Assembly: GCF_004011505.1 (NCBI RefSeq)
Contig: NZ_SAUN01000001.1
Coordinates: 7,467,501-7,531,500, forward strand
DNA from: Nonomuraea polychroma
GTDB lineage: Bacteria; Actinomycetota; Actinomycetes; Streptosporangiales; Streptosporangiaceae
DNA length: 64,000 nucleotides
Reading direction: 5' to 3'
Shown: positions 40,957 through 50,238 of the stretch, piece after piece
How positions within the stretch are numbered: the stretch's first letter is position 1
Layout: each line of letters starts with the position of its first letter
Notes under the pieces: generated by a model
Database searches by the model: none
Seen by the model: the letters and a program-made list of their open reading frames with translations, nothing else
What the model was told of the DNA's origin: nothing
Made by a program: the position numbers and the translations under genes

Positions 40957-41848
40957 ATGTCACCCGAGAAGGTGCACCTCACCGAGGAGAAGGCCACTCT
41001 CCTCGCCACCCTGTACGGCAGGGCGCTCGACGCCAGGTCGCCGAGCCCGATACTCGGCGACGAGCTCGCCGCCGAGGTGGTCGGGCGGATCGACCACGAT
41101 TTCCGTAAAAACCGGCATCACCGCGCGCACCGCGCCGGCCGTGGCGCTCAGGGCCCGCTTCATCGACCGGTGGGCCGCCGAGTTCCTGGCCACGCATCCC
41201 GACGCCACGGTGCTGCACCTGGGCTGCGGGCTCGACACCCGCTTCCACAGGCTTGCCCCGCCGCCGACCGTGCGCTGGTATGACGTCGACTACCCGGAGG
41301 TCGTCGAGCTGCGCGGGCGGCTGTTCCCCGAGCGGCCGGGCTACACCATGATCGGCTCGTCGGTCACCGAGCTGACGTGGCTCGACCAGGTCCCCGCCGA
41401 CCGGCCTGTGCTGGTCGTCGCCGAAGGACTGCTCTACTACTGTGCCTATGGTCGCGCTCCCAACGGCCCCGTCTTGGTTACGCAGGCTGCCGCTTCCGGG
41501 GCCTACTCGCCGCTCCTCGACCCGAATGAGGCCCCCGCGTTGCTGCGGGCGATCGTGGAGCGTTTTCCCGGCGGCCAGTTCGTGTTCGACGCCATGAACC
41601 GCCGAGGGCTGCGCATGCAGAAGCTCAACAGGCCCGTCCAGAAGGCCAAAGCCACGCTCCACTGGAGCGTCGAGGGCCCGGCCGATCTGGAGGCGCTCCA
41701 CCCTAGACTGCGCTGCCGGGACGCGACGAGCGCGTTCGACATCGACGGCTTCGACCGCCTGTCGACGCCCCATCGCATCGTGGCCCGGATCGTCGAGCTC
41801 ATGCCGGGGATGAAGCGGACAGCGGTGTTCTACCGGCTGGAGTTCTGA
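40957..41848 (+). pseudogene. class I SAM methyltransferase (LCMT/PF04072 type), frameshifted
   Basis: The N-terminal frame (MSPEKVHLTEEKATLLATLYG...IDHDFRK) runs out at an AAAAA run near 41106-41110. The downstream frame resumes exactly with TGITARTAPAVALRARFIDRW and continues through the SAM motif VLHLGCGLDTRFHR to VFYRLEF. One A fewer would restore the whole frame. There is also about 75 bp of extra in-frame DNA (41441-41515) between GLLYY and LDPNEAPALLRAI, where the family has none. It is a broken gene, a sequencing error, or a slippage gene; I cannot tell which. Confidence 0.75.
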
Positions 41849-41958
41849 GGGGCGCCGCCGTTGTCCCTGCGGTCCAGGGCGGTCTGCACGGCCTCCGCGG
41901 CCTCGTCGGTGTATTCCTCGGCACGGTTCCAGGCATCCATCTCGTACATGTCTCTCAT
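41830..41958 (-). CDS. small acidic protein, unknown
   Basis: 42 codons, MRDMYEMDAWNRAEEYTDEA onward, ending in NGGAPQNSSR. A second start three codons in (MYEMDAW) has a GAGAG ribosome-like sequence. Third positions are mostly G or C. It overlaps the 3' end of the methyltransferase by 19 bp. No family recognised; coding status is likely but unproven. Confidence 0.45.
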   Translation of the reverse strand: MRDMYEMDAWNRAEEYTDEAAEAVQTALDRRDNGGAPQNSSR

Positions 41959-42262
41959 CTCGTTTCGCGGGCGCGTTCCAAAAGGACTTCGGATTCCGGT
42001 CGCGAACCCGACCGGGCCTGATCTCGTCGGTCCGGATCACGAACCGGTGGAAGGGACTTATCGGCCGACACAACGCCGCTCACCGCGGCGAGTCGTCGAC
42101 CTGCCCTAACAGGCCTCGCCGCGGCAGGTAATGAGTACGAGCACCTGGCGCATTTGTCGTTACGATACCCGACGCATCTCGTTGGATGTCCTAGTATCTC
42201 GCATGCTGAGACAACAAAGGCCGCCACCCGTACGGGCGGCGGCCTTCGCCGGACGATGTGGC
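41959..42262. other. intergenic region upstream of the small ORF and downstream of serA
   Basis: About 300 bp. It contains CGCCGC-tcac-GCGGCG near 42070, a near-palindrome TCTCGCATGCTGAGA (about 42197-42211) and, at its right end, the serA terminator. No gene seen. Confidence 0.5.
42217..42246 (-). terminator. serA terminator
   Basis: Stem AAGGCCGCC (42217-42225) / GGCGGCCTT (42238-42246), loop including CCGTACGG, followed leftward by TTGTTGT, 17 bases after the serA stop. Confidence 0.8.
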
Positions 42263-43852
42263 TCAGTCCTCCAGGTCCACCGAGCGGCCGCTCTCCGCGC
42301 CGATCTCGGCCACGATCTGCTCGACCACGTCGGCCGGGATCGCCGAGTCGACCGTCAGCGCGATGAGCGCCGTGCCGCCCTTGGTGGCGCGGGCCACCTG
42401 CATCGAGGCGATGTTGACGCCGTGCTCGCCGAGCAGGCGGCCGACCACGCCGACGATGCCGGGCCGGTCGGTGTAGGTGAAGAACGCCAGGTGGGCCGTC
42501 GGCTCGATCTCCATCTCGTAGCCGTTGACCTCGACGATCTTCGTGATCTGGCGGGGGCCGGACAGCGTGCCCGAGACCGAGACCTGACGGCCGTCGGCGA
42601 GCACCCCGCGCACGGTCACCACGTTGCGCCAGTCAGGGCTCTCCGAGCTGGTCACCAGCTCGACGGCGATGCCGCGGTCCTTGGCCAGCAGCGGCGCGTT
42701 GACGTAGGTGACCTGCTCCTCGATCACGTCGGCGAACACGCCCTTGAGCGCGGCCAGCTCGATCACCCGCACGTCCTGGGAGGCGATCTCGCCGCGTACC
42801 TCGACGTCGAGCTTGGTGGCGACCTCGCCGGCCAGCGCGGTGAACACCCGGCCCAGCTTCTCCGCCAGCGGCAGGCCCGGCTTGACCTCCTCGGCCACCG
42901 CGCCGCCCTGGACGTTGACCGCGTCCGGCACGAACTCGCCGGCCAGCGCCAGCTTCACGCTCCGCGCGACCTGGGTGCCGGCCTTCTCCTGCGCCTCGTG
43001 CGTGGAGGCGCCCAGGTGCGGCGTGACGACGACCTGGTCGAGCTCGAACAGCGGGCTGTCGGTGCACGGCTCCTTGGAGAACACGTCGAGACCCGCGCCC
43101 GCGACGCGGCCCTCCTTGATGGCCGAGTAGAGCGCGGCCTCGTCCACGATGCCGCCACGGGCGACGTTGATGATCCGGACGCTCGGCTTGACCTTGTGCA
43201 GCTCCGCGTCGCCGATCAGCCCGAGCGTCTCCTTGGACTTGGGCAGATGCACGGTGATGAAGTCGGCCTGCTTGAGCACCTCCTCGAGGCTGAGCAGCTT
43301 GACGCCCATCTGCGCGGCGCGGGCCGGCGGCAGGTAGGGGTCATAGGCGATCAGCTCGACGCCGAACGGCTGCAGCCGCTGCGCCACGAGCTGGCCGATC
43401 TTGCCCAGGCCCAGGATGCCGATGACCTTCTCGTCGAGCTCGACGCCGGTGTACTTGGATCGCTTCCACTCCCCGTTCTTCAGCGCGGCGTGGGCCTGGG
43501 CCGTGTTGCGCGCGCTGGCCAGGATGAGAGCGACGGTCTGCTCGGCGGCGCTGGTGATGTTGGAGGTCGGCGCGTTGACCACCATGACACCGGCCTTGGT
43601 GGCGGCCTCGACGTCGACGTTGTCGAGTCCGACGCCGGCTCGGGCCACCACGCGCAGCTTGGGCGCCGCGGCGATGGCCTCGGCGTCCACCTGCGTGGCG
43701 GAGCGGACGATCAGCGCGTCAACGTCGGCGAGGGCGGGCAGCAACTGGGAACGGTCGGCGCCGTCGGTGTGGCGGACCTCGAAATCAGCACCGAGCACGG
43801 CGAGGCCAGCCTCGGACAGCTCCTCTGCGACCAGAACGACGGGCTTGTTCAC
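42263..43852 (-). CDS. serA: D-3-phosphoglycerate dehydrogenase
   Basis: First step of serine synthesis. 529 residues from a GTG start. Long actinobacterial form: substrate domain, Rossmann domain (GILGLGKIGQLVAQRL), catalytic His/Glu region (LGASTHEAQEKAG), then the intervening ASB domain (about 320-450) and a C-terminal ACT domain (AFFTYTDRPGIVGVVGRLL), which binds serine for feedback control in homologues. Monocistronic. Confidence 0.97.
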   Translation of the reverse strand: MNKPVVLVAEELSEAGLAVLGADFEVRHTDGADRSQLLPALADVDALIVRSATQVDAEAIAAAPKLRVVARAGVGLDNVDVEAATKAGVMVVNAPTSNITSAAEQTVALILASARNTAQAHAALKNGEWKRSKYTGVELDEKVIGILGLGKIGQLVAQRLQPFGVELIAYDPYLPPARAAQMGVKLLSLEEVLKQADFITVHLPKSKETLGLIGDAELHKVKPSVRIINVARGGIVDEAALYSAIKEGRVAGAGLDVFSKEPCTDSPLFELDQVVVTPHLGASTHEAQEKAGTQVARSVKLALAGEFVPDAVNVQGGAVAEEVKPGLPLAEKLGRVFTALAGEVATKLDVEVRGEIASQDVRVIELAALKGVFADVIEEQVTYVNAPLLAKDRGIAVELVTSSESPDWRNVVTVRGVLADGRQVSVSGTLSGPRQITKIVEVNGYEMEIEPTAHLAFFTYTDRPGIVGVVGRLLGEHGVNIASMQVARATKGGTALIALTVDSAIPADVVEQIVAEIGAESGRSVDLED

Positions 43853-43940
43853 GGGTGTGGATCCTTAGGGGCTTTGCGACGGGTCTTCGGGGGACACGTC
43901 CATGGATCCCCCGTTGTCCCACCGAGTCTATCCGCCGCTT

Positions 43941-43954
43941 GTGAACGTGTTCAC
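43941..43954. promoter_or_regulatory. inverted repeat upstream of serA
   Basis: GTGAAC-GT-GTTCAC, 6-bp arms, about 90 bp before the serA start. Candidate operator for an unknown dimeric regulator. Confidence 0.45.
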
Positions 43955-44095
43955 GAGGGACCCACGATGTGAGACAGCCTCCGCCGTACCCAGCTGGCCG
44001 CAAACTCATCCACTTCGCGCCCATCTTTGTCTTGATCGGAAGATTTCTTGCCCATTAGCCTGATAAGCCGTGGCCAACTACCTATGGTTCGTCAT

Positions 44096-44950
44096 ATGAG
44101 CATCGGGAATCCTGCGCTTGCCGACGTGCTCGCCCAGCATGGCACGCCCCACCGTCTGCTGAGCGCTCTCGCCGACGGCGGTGTCCTGGTGGCAGTGCGA
44201 CCAGATCGTTCAGTCGTCCTCGGGACGACTCAAGCCGGTGACCGCGTGTTGCTGGGCTACACCAGCCCGACAACCTACGCCAGGCACCGTGGCAGCCATT
44301 CCCTGTCGGCCTGCGACGCCGACACCATCCTGGACATCCAGCGCGTCACCGGCGTGCGGGAGATCGTGATCGACGCGGCCGGACCAGCCGCCGCGGCCGT
44401 GCCCATCGACGATCTCCAGCGCTTCCTCACCACGACGCGCACGGGGCCCACGCCCGTCCTGTCGGGGGCGGTGCCCGCCGCCTACGCGACGGGCGCGATG
44501 GCCACCGTGTCGCGCGGTGCCGCGCTGGCCCAGGTGGCCGCCCCGGCTCCGCAGGCGCCGGCCATCCCGTGGGTGCCCGCGCCGCGGCCGCACCTGTCGG
44601 GGCCGATGCAGCAGGTGGATCCGGGGTACCGGCGGTGCACGCACCCGATCCTGCCCGCCCTGCGCAAGGCGATCGGGCAGTTGCTCATGGACTTCCCGCT
44701 CGTGCACCACGTCTGGATCTCGGAGGCACGCACGGCGTCCGGGGTGCCGGGGATCATGCTGCACGTGAAGGTGCACATGTCGGCCGCCGAGGACGTCGTA
44801 CGCGACCTGCACCGCCTGGTGCGCGCGCGGCTGCCGCAGTTCGCGGCCAGCGGCGCGCCGATCCTCATGGCGAGGGTGGCGGACGCGCGCAGCGAGCGCC
44901 GGATGATCGAGATCGGCGCGCACGTGGTGTGCGCGGACGTGAGCGACTGA
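44096..44950 (+). CDS. SseB-domain protein
   Basis: 284 residues. The N-terminal about 130 residues (DVLAQHGTPHRLLSALADGGVLVAV...VREIVIDAAGPAAAAVPIDDL) resemble the SseB N-terminal domain common in actinobacterial proteins of unknown role. An Ala/Pro linker (about 140-185) leads to an SseB-like C-terminal domain (RKAIGQLLMDFPLVHHVWISEA). No signal peptide, no catalytic motif. An in-frame ATG sixteen codons upstream (44048) is possible. Confidence 0.75.
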   Translation: MSIGNPALADVLAQHGTPHRLLSALADGGVLVAVRPDRSVVLGTTQAGDRVLLGYTSPTTYARHRGSHSLSACDADTILDIQRVTGVREIVIDAAGPAAAAVPIDDLQRFLTTTRTGPTPVLSGAVPAAYATGAMATVSRGAALAQVAAPAPQAPAIPWVPAPRPHLSGPMQQVDPGYRRCTHPILPALRKAIGQLLMDFPLVHHVWISEARTASGVPGIMLHVKVHMSAAEDVVRDLHRLVRARLPQFAASGAPILMARVADARSERRMIEIGAHVVCADVSD

Positions 44951-45048
44951 CGGACGATACGGCCGAGGGCCCGGGCGACCGGGCCCCTCGCCGCGTGCGC
45001 GGAAACTAGGCCTCCCCAAACAAGCTCTCGCTCGGCTTCAATGGGCTC

Positions 45049-46410
45049 ATGATCGCACCGATGGTGAGCACGCCCACGGTCCCCAGGGGCGTGCGCCTCG
45101 GCTACGGGGTGGGCTCCTTCTGCACGGCCACGGTCAACGCCGTGCCGGGGCTGCTCCTGCTCTACTACATGACCAATTTCCTGGCCGTGCCCGCATGGCT
45201 GGCCGGTGTGGTGGTCACCGCGCCCAAGGTCTGGGACCTCGTGCTCAACCCGCTGGTCGGGCGCTGGTCGGACCGCACCGCCTCGCGATGGGGCCCGCGG
45301 CGGCCGTGGCTGCTGGCCGGGGCATGCACGCTGCCGATCGCGTTCTTCCTGGTGTTCGCGGGGCCGCCGCTGACCGGGGTGCCGGCCGCCGCGTACGTGG
45401 GCGTGTGCTTCCTTGCGACCGCGACGGCGTACGCGTTGTTCGAGGTCCCGTACAAGGCGATGCCCGGCGAGATGACCCACGACTACCACGAGCGCACGTC
45501 GCTGCTGCAGTGGCGGATGGTGTTCATCGGCGCGGCCACCGCGATCAGCGGCGTGCTGGCGCCGGCCATCGCCACCAGCGAGGGCGGGAACGGCACCCTG
45601 GGCAGCTACCGGCTGATGGCGGCCACGATCGCGGTCATCATGCTCGCCGCCATGCTGGGCTCCTTCTTCGGCACCGCCCGCGCCCCCATGGCCGGCGCCC
45701 CCGATGCGGATCATGGCGGATGGCGCGAGCAGTTCGCCGCGATCAAGGGCAACTCGGCGTTCCTCTGGCTGACCGTGCTGTCCTGCACGCAAATGCTGGC
45801 CGTGAGCATGATGCTGGCCGGGGCGCCGTACTTCGCGACCTACACGATCGGCTCTCCCAAGGCCACGCAGACGCTCTTCGCCGCGCTGGTGGGCCCGATG
45901 TTGCTGACGATGCCGCTGTGGGTGCGGCTGTCCAAGCGGTTCGACAAACGCGGCGCGATGCTCATGGGCACGCTGCTGTTCGCAGGCGGCACCACGGCCA
46001 CCATGGCGACGCCGCTGTTCGGCGCGGTGTGGGCGCATGTGATGGTCGCGCTCGTGGGCGTCGGGTACGCGGGGCTGCAACTGCTGCAGTTCTCGATGCT
46101 GGCCGACGTGATCGCGGCGGACGCGGCGCGGACCGGCAAGCGCCGGGCGGGCGTGCTGACCGGGTTGTGGACGGCCATCGAGAGTGGGGTCAGCTCGTTC
46201 GGCGCGCTGATCTTCGGCGTGATCCTGTCGATCGGCGGCTTCATCGAGTCCGAGCCGAGCAACCCGGTCCAGCAGCCGGAGAGCGCGGTGACCGCGGTCC
46301 TCATAGGTCAGACCACGGTCCCCGCTGTGATCATCTTCACGTCGGTGCTGATGGTGCTGAAATACCGCCTCACGCCACCCGTCGCGCCAGCACCAGACGC
46401 GTCCGCGTGA
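45049..46410 (+). CDS. GPH-family sugar/cation symporter (MFS)
   Basis: 453 residues, about 12 membrane segments. It carries the glycoside-pentoside-hexuronide pattern: GLLLLYYMTNFL in TM1, W-D-L-V-L-N-P-L-V-G-R-W-S-D-R-T after TM2, and YKAMPGEMTHDYHERTSLLQWR in the central loop, as in MelB-like carriers. The substrate is probably a glycoside or other polar solute. A second ATG at 45061 is possible. It overlaps the convergent ABC permease gene by 41 bp. Confidence 0.85.
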   Translation: MIAPMVSTPTVPRGVRLGYGVGSFCTATVNAVPGLLLLYYMTNFLAVPAWLAGVVVTAPKVWDLVLNPLVGRWSDRTASRWGPRRPWLLAGACTLPIAFFLVFAGPPLTGVPAAAYVGVCFLATATAYALFEVPYKAMPGEMTHDYHERTSLLQWRMVFIGAATAISGVLAPAIATSEGGNGTLGSYRLMAATIAVIMLAAMLGSFFGTARAPMAGAPDADHGGWREQFAAIKGNSAFLWLTVLSCTQMLAVSMMLAGAPYFATYTIGSPKATQTLFAALVGPMLLTMPLWVRLSKRFDKRGAMLMGTLLFAGGTTATMATPLFGAVWAHVMVALVGVGYAGLQLLQFSMLADVIAADAARTGKRRAGVLTGLWTAIESGVSSFGALIFGVILSIGGFIESEPSNPVQQPESAVTAVLIGQTTVPAVIIFTSVLMVLKYRLTPPVAPAPDASA

Positions 46411-48958
46411 ACGCCCCGGCCACCAAGGCCGCCAGCAGCGGCAGCCCGACCACGATCCCGGCCAGGAACCACCACGGGATGTCGATGGTGGTGGGCCCGG
46501 GGTCGAAGAAGGCGGCCCCCGGCTCCCGGTAGCCGGTCCGGGTCATCGGCCAGGTGAGCGCGACGCCGCTGACCAGGCCTCCGGCGAGCCCCGTCAGGGC
46601 GCCGAGGCCCGAGATGTACGCGGCCTGGGCCGCCACCACGAGCCTGCGCACCACTGGCGCCCCGCCGACCGCCGACATGGTGTCGAGATCCTGGCGCATG
46701 TCCGCCGCGGCCAGGCCGGTGGCCGCGAACGTGCCACCGAGCACAAGGACGAGCGCCGCGCCGAGCAGCATCAGGAGCACGGTGGGGAGGAAGTCGTCGA
46801 ACCGCTTCTCCACGCTGACGAAGACGCCTCCGCCCACCACGCTGAGGTCACGGTCCAGGCGTTCCTCGTCGTCGGGCACATAAGAGGCGTAGAGGAGGCG
46901 CTCGGCCACCGTGAACCCGGCGGCCGTCGCGGCCGAAGCCGGGAGCAGCGCACCGGTCTGCGCGGGCTCGGCCGCCCTCGACACGACCGCCGGCACCTTG
47001 AACTTCTTGTTGCGCGTGGCCCCGTTCAGATCCGACGACTCGGCCACCAGCTCGAGCGTCCCGTCTCGCACCAGTTCGGCGTCGAACACCACGGCCTTGC
47101 CCGCCTTCAACGCGGCGGCGGCCTGCGGGTCATGGCGTCCCTGGAGGAGCGCGAGCAAGCGCTCGTCCCCGATCGGCAGGGGCATGGAGTGGGCGTCGGG
47201 CGGGGCGCACCTCTTCTTCCCACAGGCTTGGGGATCCCACGTGACCCTCAGGTTCGTGCTCTCGTGCTGGTTCATGGCCGTCTGCCCGGGGACCAGCTCC
47301 ACGCCGGGCAGCGCCTGGGTGACCGCCGTCCGGATGGTGGACCATTGCTGATCGTCCACGTCGTACCTGCCGATGGTCACGGTTCCCGCAGGCACCACGG
47401 TGGCCCTCATCTCCTCCCGCTGGGCGTAGGAGCTGCTGAGACCGATGCCGACGGTGACCGCGGCCATGGTGGCCGCCATGACGGCCGCGGCGGCGGAGGC
47501 CGTACGGACCCGGTGGCGGGAGCCGTCGCGTACGGAGAGCCGCAGCGGGAGCGGCAGCCGCGCGGCGAGCAGTCCCGTGCTCCGCACCAGCCACGGCATC
47601 AGCGCGACGAGGCCGAGCACGAGGATCGCCGCGGAGGCCGCGACGGAGAGCACGCCGTGGCGCACGGCGACGAAGCTCCCACCGATGCCCAGAGCCACGA
47701 GCGCGGACCCGAGGAGGGGGCGGCCCGTGCGCCCGTGCGTGTCCACGGCGGCCCGTCCGGCCAGCACGTGGACAGGACTCTGCCGGCTCCCCTGCACCGC
47801 CGGCACCAATGCCGCGGTCAGCCCGCTCACCACGCCGAGCAAGGCCACGCCCGCCACCTGCAACCACGGGACGTCCACGGGACCGTGCGTCCAGTCCAGC
47901 GTGCGGGCCGAAACCGACTCCACCAGCACGCCCGCCCCGATGCCGAAGGCGGCGCCGAGCAGCACGGCCGCGCCGCCCAGCACGAGCCCGTCGGCCAGCA
48001 CGATGGTCCGGAGGTGCGGGCCGGAGGCGCCCTGGGCGGCGATCACCGCCAGTTCCCTGCGCCTGCGCCGCAGCCCGACCGCGAAGGATGGCCCGGCGAG
48101 CAGCGCGGTCTCCATGACGATGAGCACGACCGCGATGCCGAGCGAGACCAGCCCGCGTACGGGCCCTTCCGGGTCGAAGCTCTTACGCCTCAGCTCAGCC
48201 TGCGTGGGGTTCTCGATCACGGCGCGGGAGCTGACCGCCAGACCCGCCTGGTTCAGGCGCCGGATGTCCGCCCGCTGGACGGGGCCGGAGGTGTCGGCAA
48301 GCCAGCCGCTGCTGTTGCCGTCGTTCTGGTGCTGGAGCAGGCCCTCCGGCAGAGCGACCATCTCCCGCAGGCCGGGACGGTTCGGGTGCTGGACGACGCC
48401 GACCACGCGCACGGCGCGATCCGGCCGCCATACCTGTACCGTGCCGCCGATCCGCACGCCCCGATCGATCATCTCGGGAGAGACCGCGACCTCGCCCGGC
48501 GCGGCCGGCAACCTTCCTTCGACGAGGTGGCGCATACCGTTCGTCAGCGGGTCGCGCAGGTCGACCTCCAACACGTCCACCCGGTCATAGCCGTCCGCCA
48601 GCCGCGCCTCCACGACGCTGCTCTGGTAGCGGAGCAGGCGGCCAGGGAGCAGCGTGTTGATCTCCGCGGGCGTCCAGGCCCGGTCGGAGCGCCGCGCCTG
48701 CCGCTGCTCGTGTGCCTCGCCGGTGTAATTCTGCTTGACGGGCGTGCGGAAAGGGAGCGTGATCAGTCGTGCGTCCGCCGAGCCCAGCAGGGAGGGCACC
48801 TTCTCCTGCGGGGTGAGCTGCGTCGTGGCGATGGAGGTGAGCGCCGCCGTGATGACCAGCACGGGCAGGCCGATCATCACCATGATGAGCGCGGTGCGGC
48901 CCTTGAAGCGCAGCGCGTCCCTGCGCGAGATCCGCAGCGCGGCCCGGAACGCGCTCAT
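46370..48958 (-). CDS. FtsX-like ABC transporter permease
   Basis: 862 residues. One TM near 20-45, an extracellular domain, a cluster of TM segments in the middle (about 265-460), a second extracellular domain, and three TM segments near the C-terminus: the duplicated FtsX/MacB-type permease of the Gram-positive BceB/antimicrobial-peptide class. It starts inside the end of the ATPase gene (4-bp overlap). With the PadR gene it makes a three-gene operon, probably for peptide/antibiotic resistance or envelope stress. Confidence 0.92.
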   Translation of the reverse strand: MSAFRAALRISRRDALRFKGRTALIMVMIGLPVLVITAALTSIATTQLTPQEKVPSLLGSADARLITLPFRTPVKQNYTGEAHEQRQARRSDRAWTPAEINTLLPGRLLRYQSSVVEARLADGYDRVDVLEVDLRDPLTNGMRHLVEGRLPAAPGEVAVSPEMIDRGVRIGGTVQVWRPDRAVRVVGVVQHPNRPGLREMVALPEGLLQHQNDGNSSGWLADTSGPVQRADIRRLNQAGLAVSSRAVIENPTQAELRRKSFDPEGPVRGLVSLGIAVVLIVMETALLAGPSFAVGLRRRRRELAVIAAQGASGPHLRTIVLADGLVLGGAAVLLGAAFGIGAGVLVESVSARTLDWTHGPVDVPWLQVAGVALLGVVSGLTAALVPAVQGSRQSPVHVLAGRAAVDTHGRTGRPLLGSALVALGIGGSFVAVRHGVLSVAASAAILVLGLVALMPWLVRSTGLLAARLPLPLRLSVRDGSRHRVRTASAAAAVMAATMAAVTVGIGLSSSYAQREEMRATVVPAGTVTIGRYDVDDQQWSTIRTAVTQALPGVELVPGQTAMNQHESTNLRVTWDPQACGKKRCAPPDAHSMPLPIGDERLLALLQGRHDPQAAAALKAGKAVVFDAELVRDGTLELVAESSDLNGATRNKKFKVPAVVSRAAEPAQTGALLPASAATAAGFTVAERLLYASYVPDDEERLDRDLSVVGGGVFVSVEKRFDDFLPTVLLMLLGAALVLVLGGTFAATGLAAADMRQDLDTMSAVGGAPVVRRLVVAAQAAYISGLGALTGLAGGLVSGVALTWPMTRTGYREPGAAFFDPGPTTIDIPWWFLAGIVVGLPLLAALVAGAFTRTRLVLARRVA

Positions 48959-49638
48959 CGTGCGCTCTCCAGCCGCACGGCGTTCGCCTCGGCGATCAGG
49001 CCGTCACGCAGGTAGACCACGCGGTCGGCCCAGGCCGCGTAGCGCGGCTCGTGCGTGACGAGCAGCACCGCCACTCCCTCGTCGCAGCGGGAACGCAGCA
49101 GTTGCAGGATCTCGTCACCGGTCGCGGTGTCCAGCGCGCCGGTCGGCTCGTCGGCCAGCAGCAACCGCCGCTCACCCGTCAACGCCCTGGCGATGGCCAC
49201 GCGCTGGCGCTGGCCGCCGGACAGCTCCTCGGGGAAACGGTCGGCGACCTCCTCGGCTCCCACGTCGGCCAGCGCGGCCAGCGCCTCGGCGCGGGCCCGG
49301 CCCGAACGTACGCCGTCGAGCTCCCTGGGTAACATCACGTTCTCGGCGGCCGTCAGGGACGGGATCAGGTTGAGGTCCTGGAAGACGTAGCCGACGCTGC
49401 GGCGTCTCAGCGCCGCCAGGTCCTTCACCCGGGCGAGGTCGCGGCCCTCGATCGTCACGATGCCGGACGTGGGCCGGTCCAGCCCGCCGGCCAGGTTGAG
49501 CAGGGTCGACTTGCCCGAGCCCGACGGGCCCATGACCGCGACCAGCTCGCCGCTCGACACCTCCAGGCTCACGTCCCTCAGTGCGTGCACCGGGCCGTGC
49601 TCGCGGGTCACGTCGCGCAAACTACTCACCACAGTCAT
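48955..49638 (-). CDS. ABC transporter ATP-binding protein
   Basis: 227 residues, MacB/LolD type. Walker A GPSGSGKSTLLNL, Q-loop YVFQDLNLIPSLTAAENV, signature LSGGQRQRVAIARAL, Walker B LLLADEPTGALD, H-loop VTHEPRYAAWADR. It starts within the last codon of the PadR gene and ends within the permease start, so all three are translationally coupled. Confidence 0.95.
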   Translation of the reverse strand: MTVVSSLRDVTREHGPVHALRDVSLEVSSGELVAVMGPSGSGKSTLLNLAGGLDRPTSGIVTIEGRDLARVKDLAALRRRSVGYVFQDLNLIPSLTAAENVMLPRELDGVRSGRARAEALAALADVGAEEVADRFPEELSGGQRQRVAIARALTGERRLLLADEPTGALDTATGDEILQLLRSRCDEGVAVLLVTHEPRYAAWADRVVYLRDGLIAEANAVRLESAR

Positions 49639-50150
49639 GCGTTCTTCTTCTCCTTGGACACGGCCTCGCAGTGGTCCAGCCAGCGCTGCTCCGCCTCGGC
49701 CTTGAAAATCAGCGAATCGAGGACCAGCCGCTGCGCGAGCCCTCCGGTGGCGGCCCGTTTGGCCTGGGTGAACTCCTGCAAGGCGCGCATGGTGGCCATG
49801 CGCTGGGTCAGGATGACCTCGGCCACGTCGACGTCGCCGCCGGCCACGGCCATCGCGATTTTGATCGCCAGTTCGTCCCGAGGCCGGTCGTCCTGGGCGA
49901 CGGGGGTGCTGAACCATCGCTCCAGCTCCGTACGACCGGCCTCGGTGATCGTGTAGACCGCTCGCCCCTGCTCGTCGGCGCCGCCTGGCGCGACCAGGCC
50001 GTCACGTTCCAGCCGCGAGAGCGTCGTGTAGACCTGGCCGATGTTGAGCGGCCAGGTCGCCCCCGTCGACGCCTCGAACTCCACCCGCAGCTGGTAGCCG
50101 TAACGCGGTCCTCTGCTCAGCAACGCGAGCAGCCCGTGTCTGATCGACAT
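49635..50150 (-). CDS. PadR-family transcriptional regulator
   Basis: 171 residues. Winged helix with LLALLSRGPRYGYQLRVEFE and LNIGQVYTTLSRLERDGLV, then a helical C-terminal dimerisation domain (type 1 PadR). First gene of the operon with the ABC transporter. Two ATACTGAGTAT boxes overlap the region just upstream of its start, so it very likely represses its own operon and is released by a transported ligand, as known for LadR/PadR systems. Confidence 0.93.
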   Translation of the reverse strand: MSIRHGLLALLSRGPRYGYQLRVEFEASTGATWPLNIGQVYTTLSRLERDGLVAPGGADEQGRAVYTITEAGRTELERWFSTPVAQDDRPRDELAIKIAMAVAGGDVDVAEVILTQRMATMRALQEFTQAKRAATGGLAQRLVLDSLIFKAEAEQRWLDHCEAVSKEKKNA

Positions 50151-50152
50151 GG

Positions 50153-50176
50153 ATACTGAGTATGCATACTGAGTAT
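50153..50176. promoter_or_regulatory. PadR operator
   Basis: Two copies of ATACTGAGTAT (50153-50163 and 50166-50176), each nearly palindromic (ATAC-TnA-GTAT), separated by GC, creating GTATGCATAC at the junction. They begin 3 bp upstream of the PadR start codon. Confidence 0.8.
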
Positions 50177-50238
50177 GCCCACCGCAACTGATCCGCGTTT
50201 TCTGGACAGGGGGCGAGGTTCAGGCCGATACTCGCTAC

